A DNA stretch of 64,000 nucleotides from Fannyhessea vaginae DSM 15829 (lineage in GTDB: Bacteria; Actinomycetota; Coriobacteriia; Coriobacteriales; Atopobiaceae), in NCBI RefSeq assembly GCF_000159235.2, contig NZ_ACGK02000001.1:124001-188000 (forward strand). Direction: 5' to 3'. A model generated the notes under the pieces. That model saw only the letters and a program-made list of their open reading frames with translations. It did no database searches and was not told the DNA's origin. The position numbers were made by a program, and so were the translations under genes. Shown piece after piece: positions 35,390 through 43,549 of this stretch (position 1 is its first letter; every line of letters starts with the position of its first letter).

Positions 35390-35469
35390 GTTAACACCCC
35401 TCTCCCTATTACAGTGCAAGCGTATTTGTCCTATTTATTTCAGTGTAATAAATTGCATTCAATTATTGT

Positions 35470-36750
35470 TTAATTCCAATAACGATTAATGGTTTGTTCA
35501 CGCTCTGGCCCAACCGTAATAATTGAAATACGAACACCTGCAAGCTTTTCCAAAAAGTCAATGTAAGCTTGAGCTTGTTTAGGCAAATCTTCAAAGCGGC
35601 GAATTCCAGTAATGTCACAGTTCCAACCAGGAAGCGTTTCATAGATAGGCTTTGCGTGCAGAAAACGACTCTGGAACTCGGGAACACTATCGTAGCGTTC
35701 TCCATCACAGTTATAAGCAACACATACCTTAATTTCATCCATGCAACTTAGCACGTCCAGCTTGGTTATAGCTAAATCAGTCAAACCATTTACGCGAACC
35801 GAGTGTTTAACAATGGGTGCATCATACCATCCACATCTACGTGCACGTCCAGTTGTTACACCAAATTCTGCACCTTGTTGACGAAGCTTTTCGCCCATCT
35901 CATCGGTTAACTCTGTTGGGAAAGGACCCGATCCAACACGTGTTAGATAAGCTTTTGCCACACCAATAATACGGTTGATCTTAGTAGGACCAACTCCAGA
36001 GCCAGTTACCGCACCGCCTGCAGTACAGTTGGAAGATGTAACAAAGGGATAGGTGCCATGGTCTATATCAAGCATGGTGGCTTGAGCACCTTCAAACAAA
36101 ATACTTTTACCGTCATCAAGCACCCGATTGAGGTATAAAGAACTCTCAATGATATATGGTTTAAGCGTTTGGGCATAGTTAAGATACTGTACGCTTAAGG
36201 TTTTTTGATCATAGGGTTTTAAGCCGTACACGTCAGTTAAAATTGGGTTAATGTAGGCAAGCGCGGCCTCAAGCTTTTGATTGAACGTGTTGTCATCAAG
36301 CAAATCCTGTACGCGCAAACCAATACGATTCATTTTATCCATATAGGTTGGACCAACGCCACGCTTAGTAGTTCCTATAAGATTCTTACCAAGTTTTTGC
36401 TCATGTGCGCCGTCTAAGTCTTTGTGATACGGCATAACAAGGTGCGCGTTGCCAGAAATACGAAGGTTTTCGCATGAAACACCTTCTGATTCAAGCGTAT
36501 TAATCTCTTGAATCACAACTTCAGGATCAACAATGCAACCGTTGCCGATGACAGAGATTGCGTCTTTGTACATGATTCCCGATGGGATCTGATGAAGTGC
36601 CAACTTTTTAGAACCCACCACAACAGTATGTCCCGCGTTTGCACCACCGGAATACCGGCATACAACATCAAAACCACCTGCAATAAGATCGGTAACTTTA
36701 CCTTTTCCTTCATCGCCCCATTGAGCACCAACAAGAACTGAAGCAGGCAT
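35470..36750 (-). CDS. purA: Adenylosuccinate synthase
   Basis: This 426-residue enzyme makes adenylosuccinate from IMP and aspartate with GTP, in AMP synthesis. Key features are QWGDEGKGK (Asp13-type general base in the P-loop), NAGHTVV, TTKRGVGPTYMDKMNR, FEGAQATMLDIDHGTYPFVTSS and GVTTGRARRCGW. The length is normal. The ATG at 36750 follows GAAGGGGG. It lies in a single-gene unit between the DegV gene and dnaB. Confidence 0.98.
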   Translation of the reverse strand: MPASVLVGAQWGDEGKGKVTDLIAGGFDVVCRYSGGANAGHTVVVGSKKLALHQIPSGIMYKDAISVIGNGCIVDPEVVIQEINTLESEGVSCENLRISGNAHLVMPYHKDLDGAHEQKLGKNLIGTTKRGVGPTYMDKMNRIGLRVQDLLDDNTFNQKLEAALAYINPILTDVYGLKPYDQKTLSVQYLNYAQTLKPYIIESSLYLNRVLDDGKSILFEGAQATMLDIDHGTYPFVTSSNCTAGGAVTGSGVGPTKINRIIGVAKAYLTRVGSGPFPTELTDEMGEKLRQQGAEFGVTTGRARRCGWYDAPIVKHSVRVNGLTDLAITKLDVLSCMDEIKVCVAYNCDGERYDSVPEFQSRFLHAKPIYETLPGWNCDITGIRRFEDLPKQAQAYIDFLEKLAGVRISIITVGPEREQTINRYWN

Positions 36751-36890
36751 AAAATCCCCCTTCTTAGATTTATATAACTTCTTTAGTATTGCATTATTTG
36801 CACACAGGAAACAAGCGATAAAACAAAGTCTACGTACAACTTGTATATATCATACACCCGTCAAAACACGTGACAGATTGTACATAGCGC

Positions 36891-38306
36891 TTACTCCTCA
36901 TGCGATTTATCAATTTCCAAAAACTTGGTTGTTCCCGGCAAGAATCTTAATGAAACAACGCCTACAGGACCAGACCTGTTCTTAGCAATGATGAGACTCG
37001 TTTCTCCCCTATCCGGCCTGTCTTGACGCTCCGCCTCTTCATCTGTCATAGAACGGTCAAGAAGAATAACAATGTCGGCATCTTGCTCAATTGAACCCGA
37101 TTCGCGCAAGTCAGACAGCTGAGGTTTTTGATCTCGACGGCCCGTAACCTGACGATTGAGCTGAGACAGCGCAACTACAGGCACGTTAAGATTCTTTGCC
37201 ATAATTTTGATACCACGCGACATCTCCGAAACTTCAGTAGCGCGTGAGTCTGCACGATAGCGCCCAGATGGTGGGGAAAGCAGCTGTAGATAGTCTATAA
37301 TAACCACGCTGTTTTCCTTATTGTTAAGCATACGACGTGCTTTAGCACGAATTTCAGTAACAGTAGTTCCTGGTGTATCGTCAACCATAATATCAAGCTT
37401 AGAAAGATCTGCAGTTGCTGCCATAATAGGAGCCCATTGATTAGCCTGAATATTTCCGCCTCTAATAACCGACAGGTCAATTTTTGCCTGAGCGGACAAA
37501 AGACGCTGTGCGATTTCAATTTTACTCATCTCAAGAGAAAAGAAAGCAACAGACGCTCCTGAATTAGCCATATTAACTGCCAAATTGAGCGCAAACGATG
37601 TTTTACCAACACCAGGACGAGCGCCCACGACTATCATTTGACCTGGACGTAATCCTTGCAACCAGCGATCAACCGTGGGGTAATCGGTGTACACTCCTTG
37701 TGGCTTACCTTTTTCCTGCATGTCGCTTAAGTCGTTGTACAGGTCTGCCATAAGATCTGATAATTGCGAAAAGTTACTGGTAACTTCTTTATTGGTTACA
37801 TCAAGCAACATATTTTCTGCTGAGTCAACCACTTCTTTGGTGTCTTCAGGCGCGCTAAACGCCAGCTTTTGTATATTGGCTGATGCATGAATAATGGCAC
37901 GCAACGTAGCGTTTTTGCGCAGGATTTCAATATGATGTTCCCAAGACGTTAACGAAAACGTATTCTCGTTAAGTTCAAGAAGTGTTGAAGATCCACCTAT
38001 TTTATCAAGTTGATTTTGGGTTTTAAGGTAATCCGCAACCGAGATCGGATCTGCCTGATGTCCTTGTTCTGCAAGTGCGCAAATTGCATTAAAGATCATT
38101 TTGTGGGACTGCAGATAAAAATCATCCACGCGCAAACGCATCAAGCATTCTTGCAGAACGTCATCAGATAACAGCATTGCAGAAAGAATTGATTTTTCTG
38201 CATCGCTATCCTGTGGCATGCGGACCTGCGTAGGATCAAGAGCACCTAAATTTTGAGATTGTTGCTCGTTTTGCGCGTAATTTTGAAATGTAGTTGTTGC
38301 AGACAC
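36891..38306 (-). CDS. dnaB: Replicative DNA helicase
   Basis: This 471-residue hexameric helicase has an N-terminal helical domain and a RecA-like C-terminal motor with Walker A GARPGVGKTSFALN, Walker B VVIIDYLQLL and the DnaB-type LSQLNRQVTGR arginine region. No intein is present. The start is GTG at 38306, after AAAAAGGAAATTTT. It lies downstream of the rplI operon, separated by a terminator and a long AT-rich spacer. Confidence 0.98.
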   Translation of the reverse strand: MSATTTFQNYAQNEQQSQNLGALDPTQVRMPQDSDAEKSILSAMLLSDDVLQECLMRLRVDDFYLQSHKMIFNAICALAEQGHQADPISVADYLKTQNQLDKIGGSSTLLELNENTFSLTSWEHHIEILRKNATLRAIIHASANIQKLAFSAPEDTKEVVDSAENMLLDVTNKEVTSNFSQLSDLMADLYNDLSDMQEKGKPQGVYTDYPTVDRWLQGLRPGQMIVVGARPGVGKTSFALNLAVNMANSGASVAFFSLEMSKIEIAQRLLSAQAKIDLSVIRGGNIQANQWAPIMAATADLSKLDIMVDDTPGTTVTEIRAKARRMLNNKENSVVIIDYLQLLSPPSGRYRADSRATEVSEMSRGIKIMAKNLNVPVVALSQLNRQVTGRRDQKPQLSDLRESGSIEQDADIVILLDRSMTDEEAERQDRPDRGETSLIIAKNRSGPVGVVSLRFLPGTTKFLEIDKSHEE

Positions 38307-38783
38307 AAAATTTCCTTTTTGTTGTCATTACATGGAATGGTTTGTAAGAGCGTTATTTAGTCTACAACAAAAAAGAATGAAGAAATTTGAAATCAAGTCT
38401 TTACTTTTAAACTTTGTCGGTATTATCAACTTTCATCTTCCAATGTTTACAATACTCAAGCGATTTCAATGTGTTTTATAAGTTTTCAACATTTTCAACA
38501 TTTTAGACAACAAAGCTGAAAAACTGTTTAAAGTATGAAGAATTTATGATGCTTACAGCTTATAAATTTCGGTGAGGATGAAATAGGTGCGATTATTCAT
38601 TCTGTTTTTTATTTGCGCAGGTAGAATTGTTGTTAATCCGTGTTTTTGAATACAGCTGAAAGCTTAACCAGTTAAATTCTTAATCTAATGAATACTCCTG
38701 TTGATTTTTGCAGTATAAGAACGTGTGTGAGTACCGTTTTTTATAATTTATTGTTAATAAGTCACTCTTGTAACTAAATAAAA
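38307..38783. other. AT-rich intergenic region upstream of dnaB
   Basis: No gene or RNA is supported in about 480 bases. It contains two head-to-tail copies of TTTTCAACA at 38483-38491 and 38492-38500. The dnaB promoter should lie here. I see no clear -35/-10 pair. Confidence 0.45.
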
Positions 38784-38812
38784 AAACAGGCGAACCGCTT
38801 GTTCACCTGTTT
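38784..38812 (-). terminator. Terminator of the rpsF-ssb-rpsR-rplI operon
   Basis: AAACAGG-GAAC pairs with GTTC-CCTGTTT around a five-base loop; on the minus strand it is followed by TTTTTTTATTTAG. It lies 37 bases past the rplI stop. Confidence 0.9.
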
Positions 38813-38849
38813 CAGTTTAAGGTTGAGTGAATGCATAGTGAGCTAAATA

Positions 38850-39398
38850 CTACTCAGCCGCATTCTCTTCGGTTGCAACATCTGCTTGCGCGTCTGCTTC
38901 AACGGTTTCAGAGTCTTCCTTGTCGTCAGAAAGCGATTTTTCAATCTCTTTAACATTTGCTCCAACAACAACAAAAATCTCTGCGTTAATATCACGGTAA
39001 AGATTGATTTCAACCTTGTGAGAACCAGCAACCTTGATTGTTGCACCACGCGCAATACGCTTGCGGTCAATCTCCACGTTCAATTGTTCTTTAACAGCTG
39101 CAACAATTTGAGCAGTTGTAATTGAACCAAACAGTTGGTTGTTTTCTCCCACTTTTGCTTCGATGAGAACTTGTTTACCATTAAGCAACTCTTTAGTCGC
39201 ATGTGCATCAGCCAAGCGCTTCTCTTCACGCTTTTCGATGTTATGACGGCGCTCCTCGAGTTGTTTAATGTTACCTGGGGTAGCAGGTACGGCAATTTTG
39301 CTTGGGAATAGGCAGTTTTCTGCATATCCTTGAGCAACGTCTACAACATCGCCTTCTCCGCCTTTGCCCCTCAGCTCACCCAAGAGGATGACTTTCAT
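38850..39398 (-). CDS. rplI: 50S ribosomal protein L9
   Basis: This 182-residue L9 has the N-terminal rRNA-binding domain (MKVILLGELRGKGGEGDVV, GYAENCLFP), the long connecting helix (about 40-75, charged EERRHNIEKREEKRL) and the C-terminal domain to about 150. A 30-residue acidic, Asp/Glu-rich tail then follows, beyond the usual length of about 150. The ATG at 39398 follows AAAGGAG. It is the last gene of rpsF-ssb-rpsR-rplI. Confidence 0.97.
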   Translation of the reverse strand: MKVILLGELRGKGGEGDVVDVAQGYAENCLFPSKIAVPATPGNIKQLEERRHNIEKREEKRLADAHATKELLNGKQVLIEAKVGENNQLFGSITTAQIVAAVKEQLNVEIDRKRIARGATIKVAGSHKVEINLYRDINAEIFVVVGANVKEIEKSLSDDKEDSETVEADAQADVATEENAAE

Positions 39399-39454
39399 AG
39401 GAACTCCTTTAATATGTTGGTTTTAACCAACTCTCAATACGTATAATGAGCTAA

Positions 39455-39727
39455 TTAGCCACGGTTGCGGCCACCACGACTCGAAACAACAGTTACTGTA
39501 TAAGGAAGTAACGCCATCTCACGAGCGCGCTTAATAGCCATTGCAACATTGTGTTGATGCTGCGTGCAAATACCGGTCACACGACGGGGTTTAATTTTCC
39601 CACGATCGGTCATAAACTTGCGCAAAAGCTGTGTGTCTTTGTAATCCACAAAATCGAGTTCAGCTTTATCAAGTTGACTGAATTTACGACGCGGCTGAGG
39701 TTGCTCAACTTGCTTTTGTCTAGCCAT
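39455..39727 (-). CDS. rpsR: 30S ribosomal protein S18
   Basis: This is a 90-residue S18 of the zinc-free type: the N-terminal region lacks the CPxC pattern of zinc-binding paralogues. Conserved parts are the [16 protein letters not shown] and KPRRVTGIC segments and [20 protein letters not shown]. It lies in the conserved order between ssb and rplI. An unusual Gln/Pro-rich start ([11 protein letters not shown]) precedes the core. The ribosome-binding site is AAAGGC. Confidence 0.97.
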   Translation of the reverse strand: MARQKQVEQPQPRRKFSQLDKAELDFVDYKDTQLLRKFMTDRGKIKPRRVTGICTQHQHNVAMAIKRAREMALLPYTVTVVSSRGGRNRG

Positions 39728-39790
39728 GTCTTAAAGCCTTTCTATGATGGAAAATCCATCTCGTTTGATTTTCATATCACATCACAAAAT

Positions 39791-40318
39791 TTAAAATGGA
39801 ATTTCTTCGTCATACACATCTGCTGCTGGAGGCTCTGGAACCGAAGCTTGCGCCGGCTGTTGAGGATCTTGATAACCACCAGTTGCTGGAGCTTGTGTAT
39901 ATGGAGTTGGTGCGGCAACAGGTACACTTTGTTGCATGGGCATCTGTGTGCCATAAGGTTGTTGATAACCAGAACCTTCTGCGCCACTTTGACGACGTTG
40001 AGAGAAGAAATCAAGATTATCTACGATAACCTCAAGCTTAGAACGCTTCTGACCGTCGCGCTCCCATTGGCTCCAACGAAGTTTTCCTTCCAATACAATT
40101 TTTTGACCTTTAGCAAGAAAACGGCTTAAAGATTCTGCACGAGCACCAAATACAACACAGTCAACGTAATTAGGAACATCTTCCCACTCGCCTTGTGCAT
40201 TTCTGCGGCGATCATTTACAGCTATTCCAAAAGAAAGCACTTGCGAACCCGAGGTTGTACTACGTAATTCGGGGTCACGTGTAAGATTACCGGACAATGA
40301 AACTCTATTAATACTCAT
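39791..40318 (-). CDS. ssb: Single-stranded DNA-binding protein
   Basis: This 175-residue SSB has an OB-fold (about 1-105: MSINRVSLSGNLTRDPELRST, then WSQWERDGQKRSK), a flexible linker rich in Gln, Pro and Ala, and the C-terminal acidic tip DEEIPF used to recruit repair and replication proteins. It starts at ATG 40318 after GAGGTGG and lies between rpsF and rpsR. This is the usual operon position of the main SSB. Confidence 0.97.
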   Translation of the reverse strand: MSINRVSLSGNLTRDPELRSTTSGSQVLSFGIAVNDRRRNAQGEWEDVPNYVDCVVFGARAESLSRFLAKGQKIVLEGKLRWSQWERDGQKRSKLEVIVDNLDFFSQRRQSGAEGSGYQQPYGTQMPMQQSVPVAAPTPYTQAPATGGYQDPQQPAQASVPEPPAADVYDEEIPF

Positions 40319-40362
40319 GATTTATCCACCTCTCACATCAAGGTCATGTGATGTTATTTGTA

Positions 40363-40656
40363 CTAATCTTTGTCAGGACGACGCACAATCATGTGACGAA
40401 CTACCGTGTCGTTAATACGTAAAACACGATTAAGTTCTGCGATTTGCGTTGGATCTGCATGAAAATCAATAAGGGTGTAATCACCTTCGGTAAGCTTATC
40501 AATCTCGTAAGCGAGTTTATGCTTACCCCAATCCTCTACATTATCAATAACACCGCCGTTTTCTTTAACAGTAGTGTCAATACGCTTTGCTACAGCATCG
40601 CGAGCTTCTTCGGTAGAAGATGGACTTACAAAATACAATAATTCGTATGCCTTCAA
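40363..40656 (-). CDS. rpsF: 30S ribosomal protein S6
   Basis: I chose the TTG at 40654-40656 because GGAGGTGACC precedes it at the right distance and the product then begins MKAYELLYFV, as in S6. The frame continues upstream, but its earlier residues run into the ribosome-binding site. That gives 97 residues. Other marks are VKENGGVIDNVEDWGKHKLAYEI and HMIVRRPDKD. It is the first gene of the rpsF-ssb-rpsR-rplI operon. Confidence 0.95.
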   Translation of the reverse strand: MKAYELLYFVSPSSTEEARDAVAKRIDTTVKENGGVIDNVEDWGKHKLAYEIDKLTEGDYTLIDFHADPTQIAELNRVLRINDTVVRHMIVRRPDKD

Positions 40657-40682
40657 TATGGTCACCTCCTCTGGGCTAACGG

Positions 40683-40710
40683 CTTTGAGTTGTGAAGGTT
40701 GCACTCAAAG
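40683..40710 (-). promoter_or_regulatory. Leader hairpin of rpsF, possible S6:S18-type element
   Basis: CTTTGAGT and ACTCAAAG form an eight-base stem 27 bases before the rpsF start, followed directly by CCG and then the ribosome-binding site. A hairpin next to a CCG resembles the S6:S18-binding autoregulatory leader, but the full fold was not tested. Confidence 0.4.
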
Positions 40711-40969
40711 CAGGAAAAGTCAATTTTCTATACTACCACAGTGCTAACGATATTTTCATACACACACAATCTTGCCACACCCTTATAGGTATTTCATACT
40801 CGTTAGACATATCCTATCAAGTTCAACTTGCACAAAACTTGGTGTAAACTTGCAAAATCACCCACGTAACATACGCAGGTGATTTTGAAAAGGGAAACAA
40901 TATAAATTTGTGTTCTTCATTCATGTATTACTACTAGTACCACACAAAGGTAAACGCCTCTACACGCCA
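40711..40969. other. Intergenic region upstream of rpsF
   Basis: No gene is supported. A hairpin at 40854-40886 (AAAATCACC and GGTGATTTT) lies past the stop of the minus-strand DUF4013 gene and could end its transcript, but it has only a short T tract. Confidence 0.4.
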
Positions 40970-41800
40970 TTACCCATTATCAACCTCATACGTATCTGTT
41001 GTGCAAGAATGAGCATTTCCATCGGTAATAGCCGGAGCGTAAAACTTACGATCGGCAGAAATGTCGCTACGAGCAATCCAAACTGCAACAAGAGCCACTA
41101 TTAAAGCGTTTGTTATTACAAGCACAGGAGAAACGATCACCGCAGTAATAAGGCCCATGATCATAAGTGTAACAACAATGGATAAAAGATGAGATAAATC
41201 ACCTTTAAGAACATTAAGTATAATTTGAGGGTCTGCAACCGAGGCAAATCCAAAGATAAGAATTACCAAAAACAAAATAACCATCACTATGGATGTAAGA
41301 AAAGAAATAATAAAACTAAGGACAATGCAGCTCAAGAAACCACCCATGTCTTCTAGACACACGCTCAGTATAGAAGAAACGGACCAAAGTTCCGAAAAAC
41401 GACGGTATACCGTTTGGCGTAAGCACAATCCTGTAAAAATAACGGTTATCGCGACCTGCAAAAACGTAAGGATAAACCCAAAAAATGGTATGCCTACATC
41501 TTTAGTAGATAATGATATCTCGGTAAAGACACCATAAATAATAATTCCCACAATAAAGGGAGCTAAGCCTGCTAGAAATGTACGCTTCCAGTTAATTTTT
41601 CTTACAAATGGCAGTTCAGTATGGTTTATAATGCCTGCAGCCCATTCGTAAATATATCCAGTTACAAATATTAAACCGTAAATTGGGATAAAGCCTATAA
41701 GACAAAGCAATAGCACGCGTTTGAACCATCCGCCCTCACAGGTTAAGGCAGATTTTGCTGCAGAAAACAAACTTTGATTAGAAGAAAAACGAGAGTCCAT
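40970..41800 (-). CDS. DUF4013-like membrane protein
   Basis: This is a 276-residue membrane protein with about six hydrophobic segments arranged in pairs, beginning after an about 30-residue polar start. It resembles the DUF4013 family of unknown function, judging by the paired helices and the GW-type segment near the first helix. The ATG at 41800 follows a weak GGGA. A polar tail of about 30 residues ends the protein. It stands alone. Confidence 0.72.
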   Translation of the reverse strand: MDSRFSSNQSLFSAAKSALTCEGGWFKRVLLLCLIGFIPIYGLIFVTGYIYEWAAGIINHTELPFVRKINWKRTFLAGLAPFIVGIIIYGVFTEISLSTKDVGIPFFGFILTFLQVAITVIFTGLCLRQTVYRRFSELWSVSSILSVCLEDMGGFLSCIVLSFIISFLTSIVMVILFLVILIFGFASVADPQIILNVLKGDLSHLLSIVVTLMIMGLITAVIVSPVLVITNALIVALVAVWIARSDISADRKFYAPAITDGNAHSCTTDTYEVDNG

Positions 41801-42107
41801 GGTTTTCCCTTCGTCAATACTTTTGAATAGACCATAGATTCCAATGATACCACAATGAGCTTATTTCAATGATATATAAGTTGTTTTTGGTGCTGATGGT
41901 TATAGCAAAATTGTCGCATGAGTTTTTTGGTAAATTATTGCAAAGTATTGCACCAGTTAAACACGGTAATTTACGCTTTTATGTTTTCATGCTCTTATAC
42001 CGTCTTCAGTTGTTTGGTTTTTCCGAACAGGTGAAGTGTACCATTTTGCACGTATTATAATGTTCGCGTTTTCGCTGGTAGAATAGGGTAAAAAGGAAGA
42101 AAAAATA

Positions 42108-42199
42108 TGGCGGAGGAGGAGGGATTCGAACCCTCGTACCCTTATACAAGGGTAAACGGTTTTCGAGACCGCCGCATTCGACCACTCTGCCACCCCTCC
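42108..42199 (-). tRNA. tRNA-Ser (CGA)
   Basis: This is a 92-base class II tRNA with acceptor GGAGGGG/CTCCTCC, anticodon loop CTCGAAA (CGA), variable arm TACCCTTGTATAAGGGTA, T-loop GGTTCGAAT, discriminator G and encoded CCA. Confidence 0.97.
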
Positions 42200-42316
42200 A
42201 GGGTGAACGCCTAAAAATTTGTGTATCAAACAGCACAAACAAATTTCAAGGCAACAAGCACGCGTGTAAGCAACTATAGGTTAGATGCACATATCCCTCG
42301 TGCTCCATCTATAAAA

Positions 42317-42345
42317 CTTGGCGCCACACAATGTGCAACGCCAAG
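42317..42345 (-). terminator. Terminator after tRNA-Ser (GGA)
   Basis: On the minus strand CTTGGCG and CGCCAAG pair, with additional GCACA/TGTG pairing inside, followed by TTTTATAG, ten bases beyond the tRNA. Confidence 0.75.
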
Positions 42346-42354
42346 GTTACTTAC

Positions 42355-42445
42355 TGGCGGAGAGTCCGGGATTTGAACCCGGGATACGCTTTCGGCGTAT
42401 ACACGATTTCCAATCGTGCTCCTTCAGCCACTCGGACAACTCTCC
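42355..42445 (-). tRNA. tRNA-Ser (GGA)
   Basis: This is a 91-base class II tRNA with acceptor GGAGAGT/ACTCTCC, anticodon stem-loop CACGATTGGAAATCGTG (GGA), a variable arm, T-loop GGTTCAAAT, discriminator G and encoded CCA. Confidence 0.97.
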
Positions 42446-42708
42446 AATAAAAGCTTCTAAATCAGACGCTTTTGTACAGCGTCCATTTAAGAGTGCGTAA
42501 GAAAGTATAACGTATTTTAGTATGTACGTCCATAGCGTTTGTATATACGCGAGTTTATATGCGGTTTGCACAATATTTACATGCTCTACTCATATAGAAT
42601 ATACATGGTGTACTTATAAAAGTGCTTATAAACGTATGTATAGGGTACTATATTACACAAACAAAATACTATATGAAGCAAATAACAGATATAAAGGTGA
42701 CACTATTT

Positions 42709-43485
42709 ATGAACGACTTTTTCTTCGCATACGGTCCAGACGCTTCTACACTTTCAATTCCTTTGTGGCTTGACCTAGCATCGGTTATGGTTGGAGCACT
42801 ATCAGGCGTGCTTGTTGCCCAAGAAAGAAAGCTTGATTTAATAGGCTTTATGGCGCTATCGGTTTTAGGAGGATTGGGCGGCGGACTCATTCGCGATATG
42901 ATCATGCAACGCGGTGGAATTTATGCGCTTGATTCGCAATTTGCCATACCCTCGGTGGTAATTGTTGCATGTGTAGGGTTTTTATTCCCCAGTTTTTTAA
43001 CCAAGCATCCAAAATCACTTGAGTGGATCGATATTTTGTCAGTAGGTCTTTTTGCTGCGGCAGGAACCGACAAAGCTATGGCGTTTTACTTAAGCCCTTG
43101 GGCGTGCGTGCTTATGGGAACGCTTACAGGGGTAGGCGGCGGTATGGCGCGCGACATTTTTATCGGTAATACACCGCGCATTTTCCAGAGAAGCAATTAT
43201 TACGCAATTTGTGCGATCGCAGGGTCGTTGGTAAGCTATACAGCGGTATTTGGCCTATACATGCATCGTCCAATCGCGGCTGCACTCTGTGTACTTGCAA
43301 CCGTTGCATTAAGAAGAATATCTCTTACATATAATCTCTTATCCCCTGCCGATGTAGATCTTACGCCGCAAATTGAAAAACAAGCAGAGCGAGCGAAACA
43401 GGTGTTTTCCCATAACACCACCATCAAAGCGGTTATTCATCCTCGTACGCGTTATCAACGTTGGAGGCGCATGCATAAAAAATAG
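42709..43485 (+). CDS. TRIC-type cation channel (UPF0126)
   Basis: This 258-residue membrane protein has the duplicated three-helix units of bacterial TRIC channels: GALSGVLVAQERKLDLIG with GGLGGGLIRDM, and GTLTGVGGGMARDIF in the second half. These would form a homotrimeric channel for monovalent cations. A soluble tail of about 50 residues follows the last helix. I chose ATG at 42709 because AAAGGTG lies upstream; 29 more in-frame codons precede it without a matching site. Confidence 0.88.
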   Translation: MNDFFFAYGPDASTLSIPLWLDLASVMVGALSGVLVAQERKLDLIGFMALSVLGGLGGGLIRDMIMQRGGIYALDSQFAIPSVVIVACVGFLFPSFLTKHPKSLEWIDILSVGLFAAAGTDKAMAFYLSPWACVLMGTLTGVGGGMARDIFIGNTPRIFQRSNYYAICAIAGSLVSYTAVFGLYMHRPIAAALCVLATVALRRISLTYNLLSPADVDLTPQIEKQAERAKQVFSHNTTIKAVIHPRTRYQRWRRMHKK

Positions 43486-43513
43486 CGAGACAGCTAAAAA
43501 CCATCTCGCTATT
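43481..43513. terminator. Bidirectional terminator between TRIC and typA
   Basis: AATAGCGAGA and TCTCGCTATT form a perfect 10-base stem that overlaps the end of the TRIC gene. On the minus strand it is followed by TTTTTTA, so it clearly serves typA. Confidence 0.85.
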
Positions 43514-43549
43514 ATCTTAAGCACCATAAGTTGGCTATACGTAGGTAGA

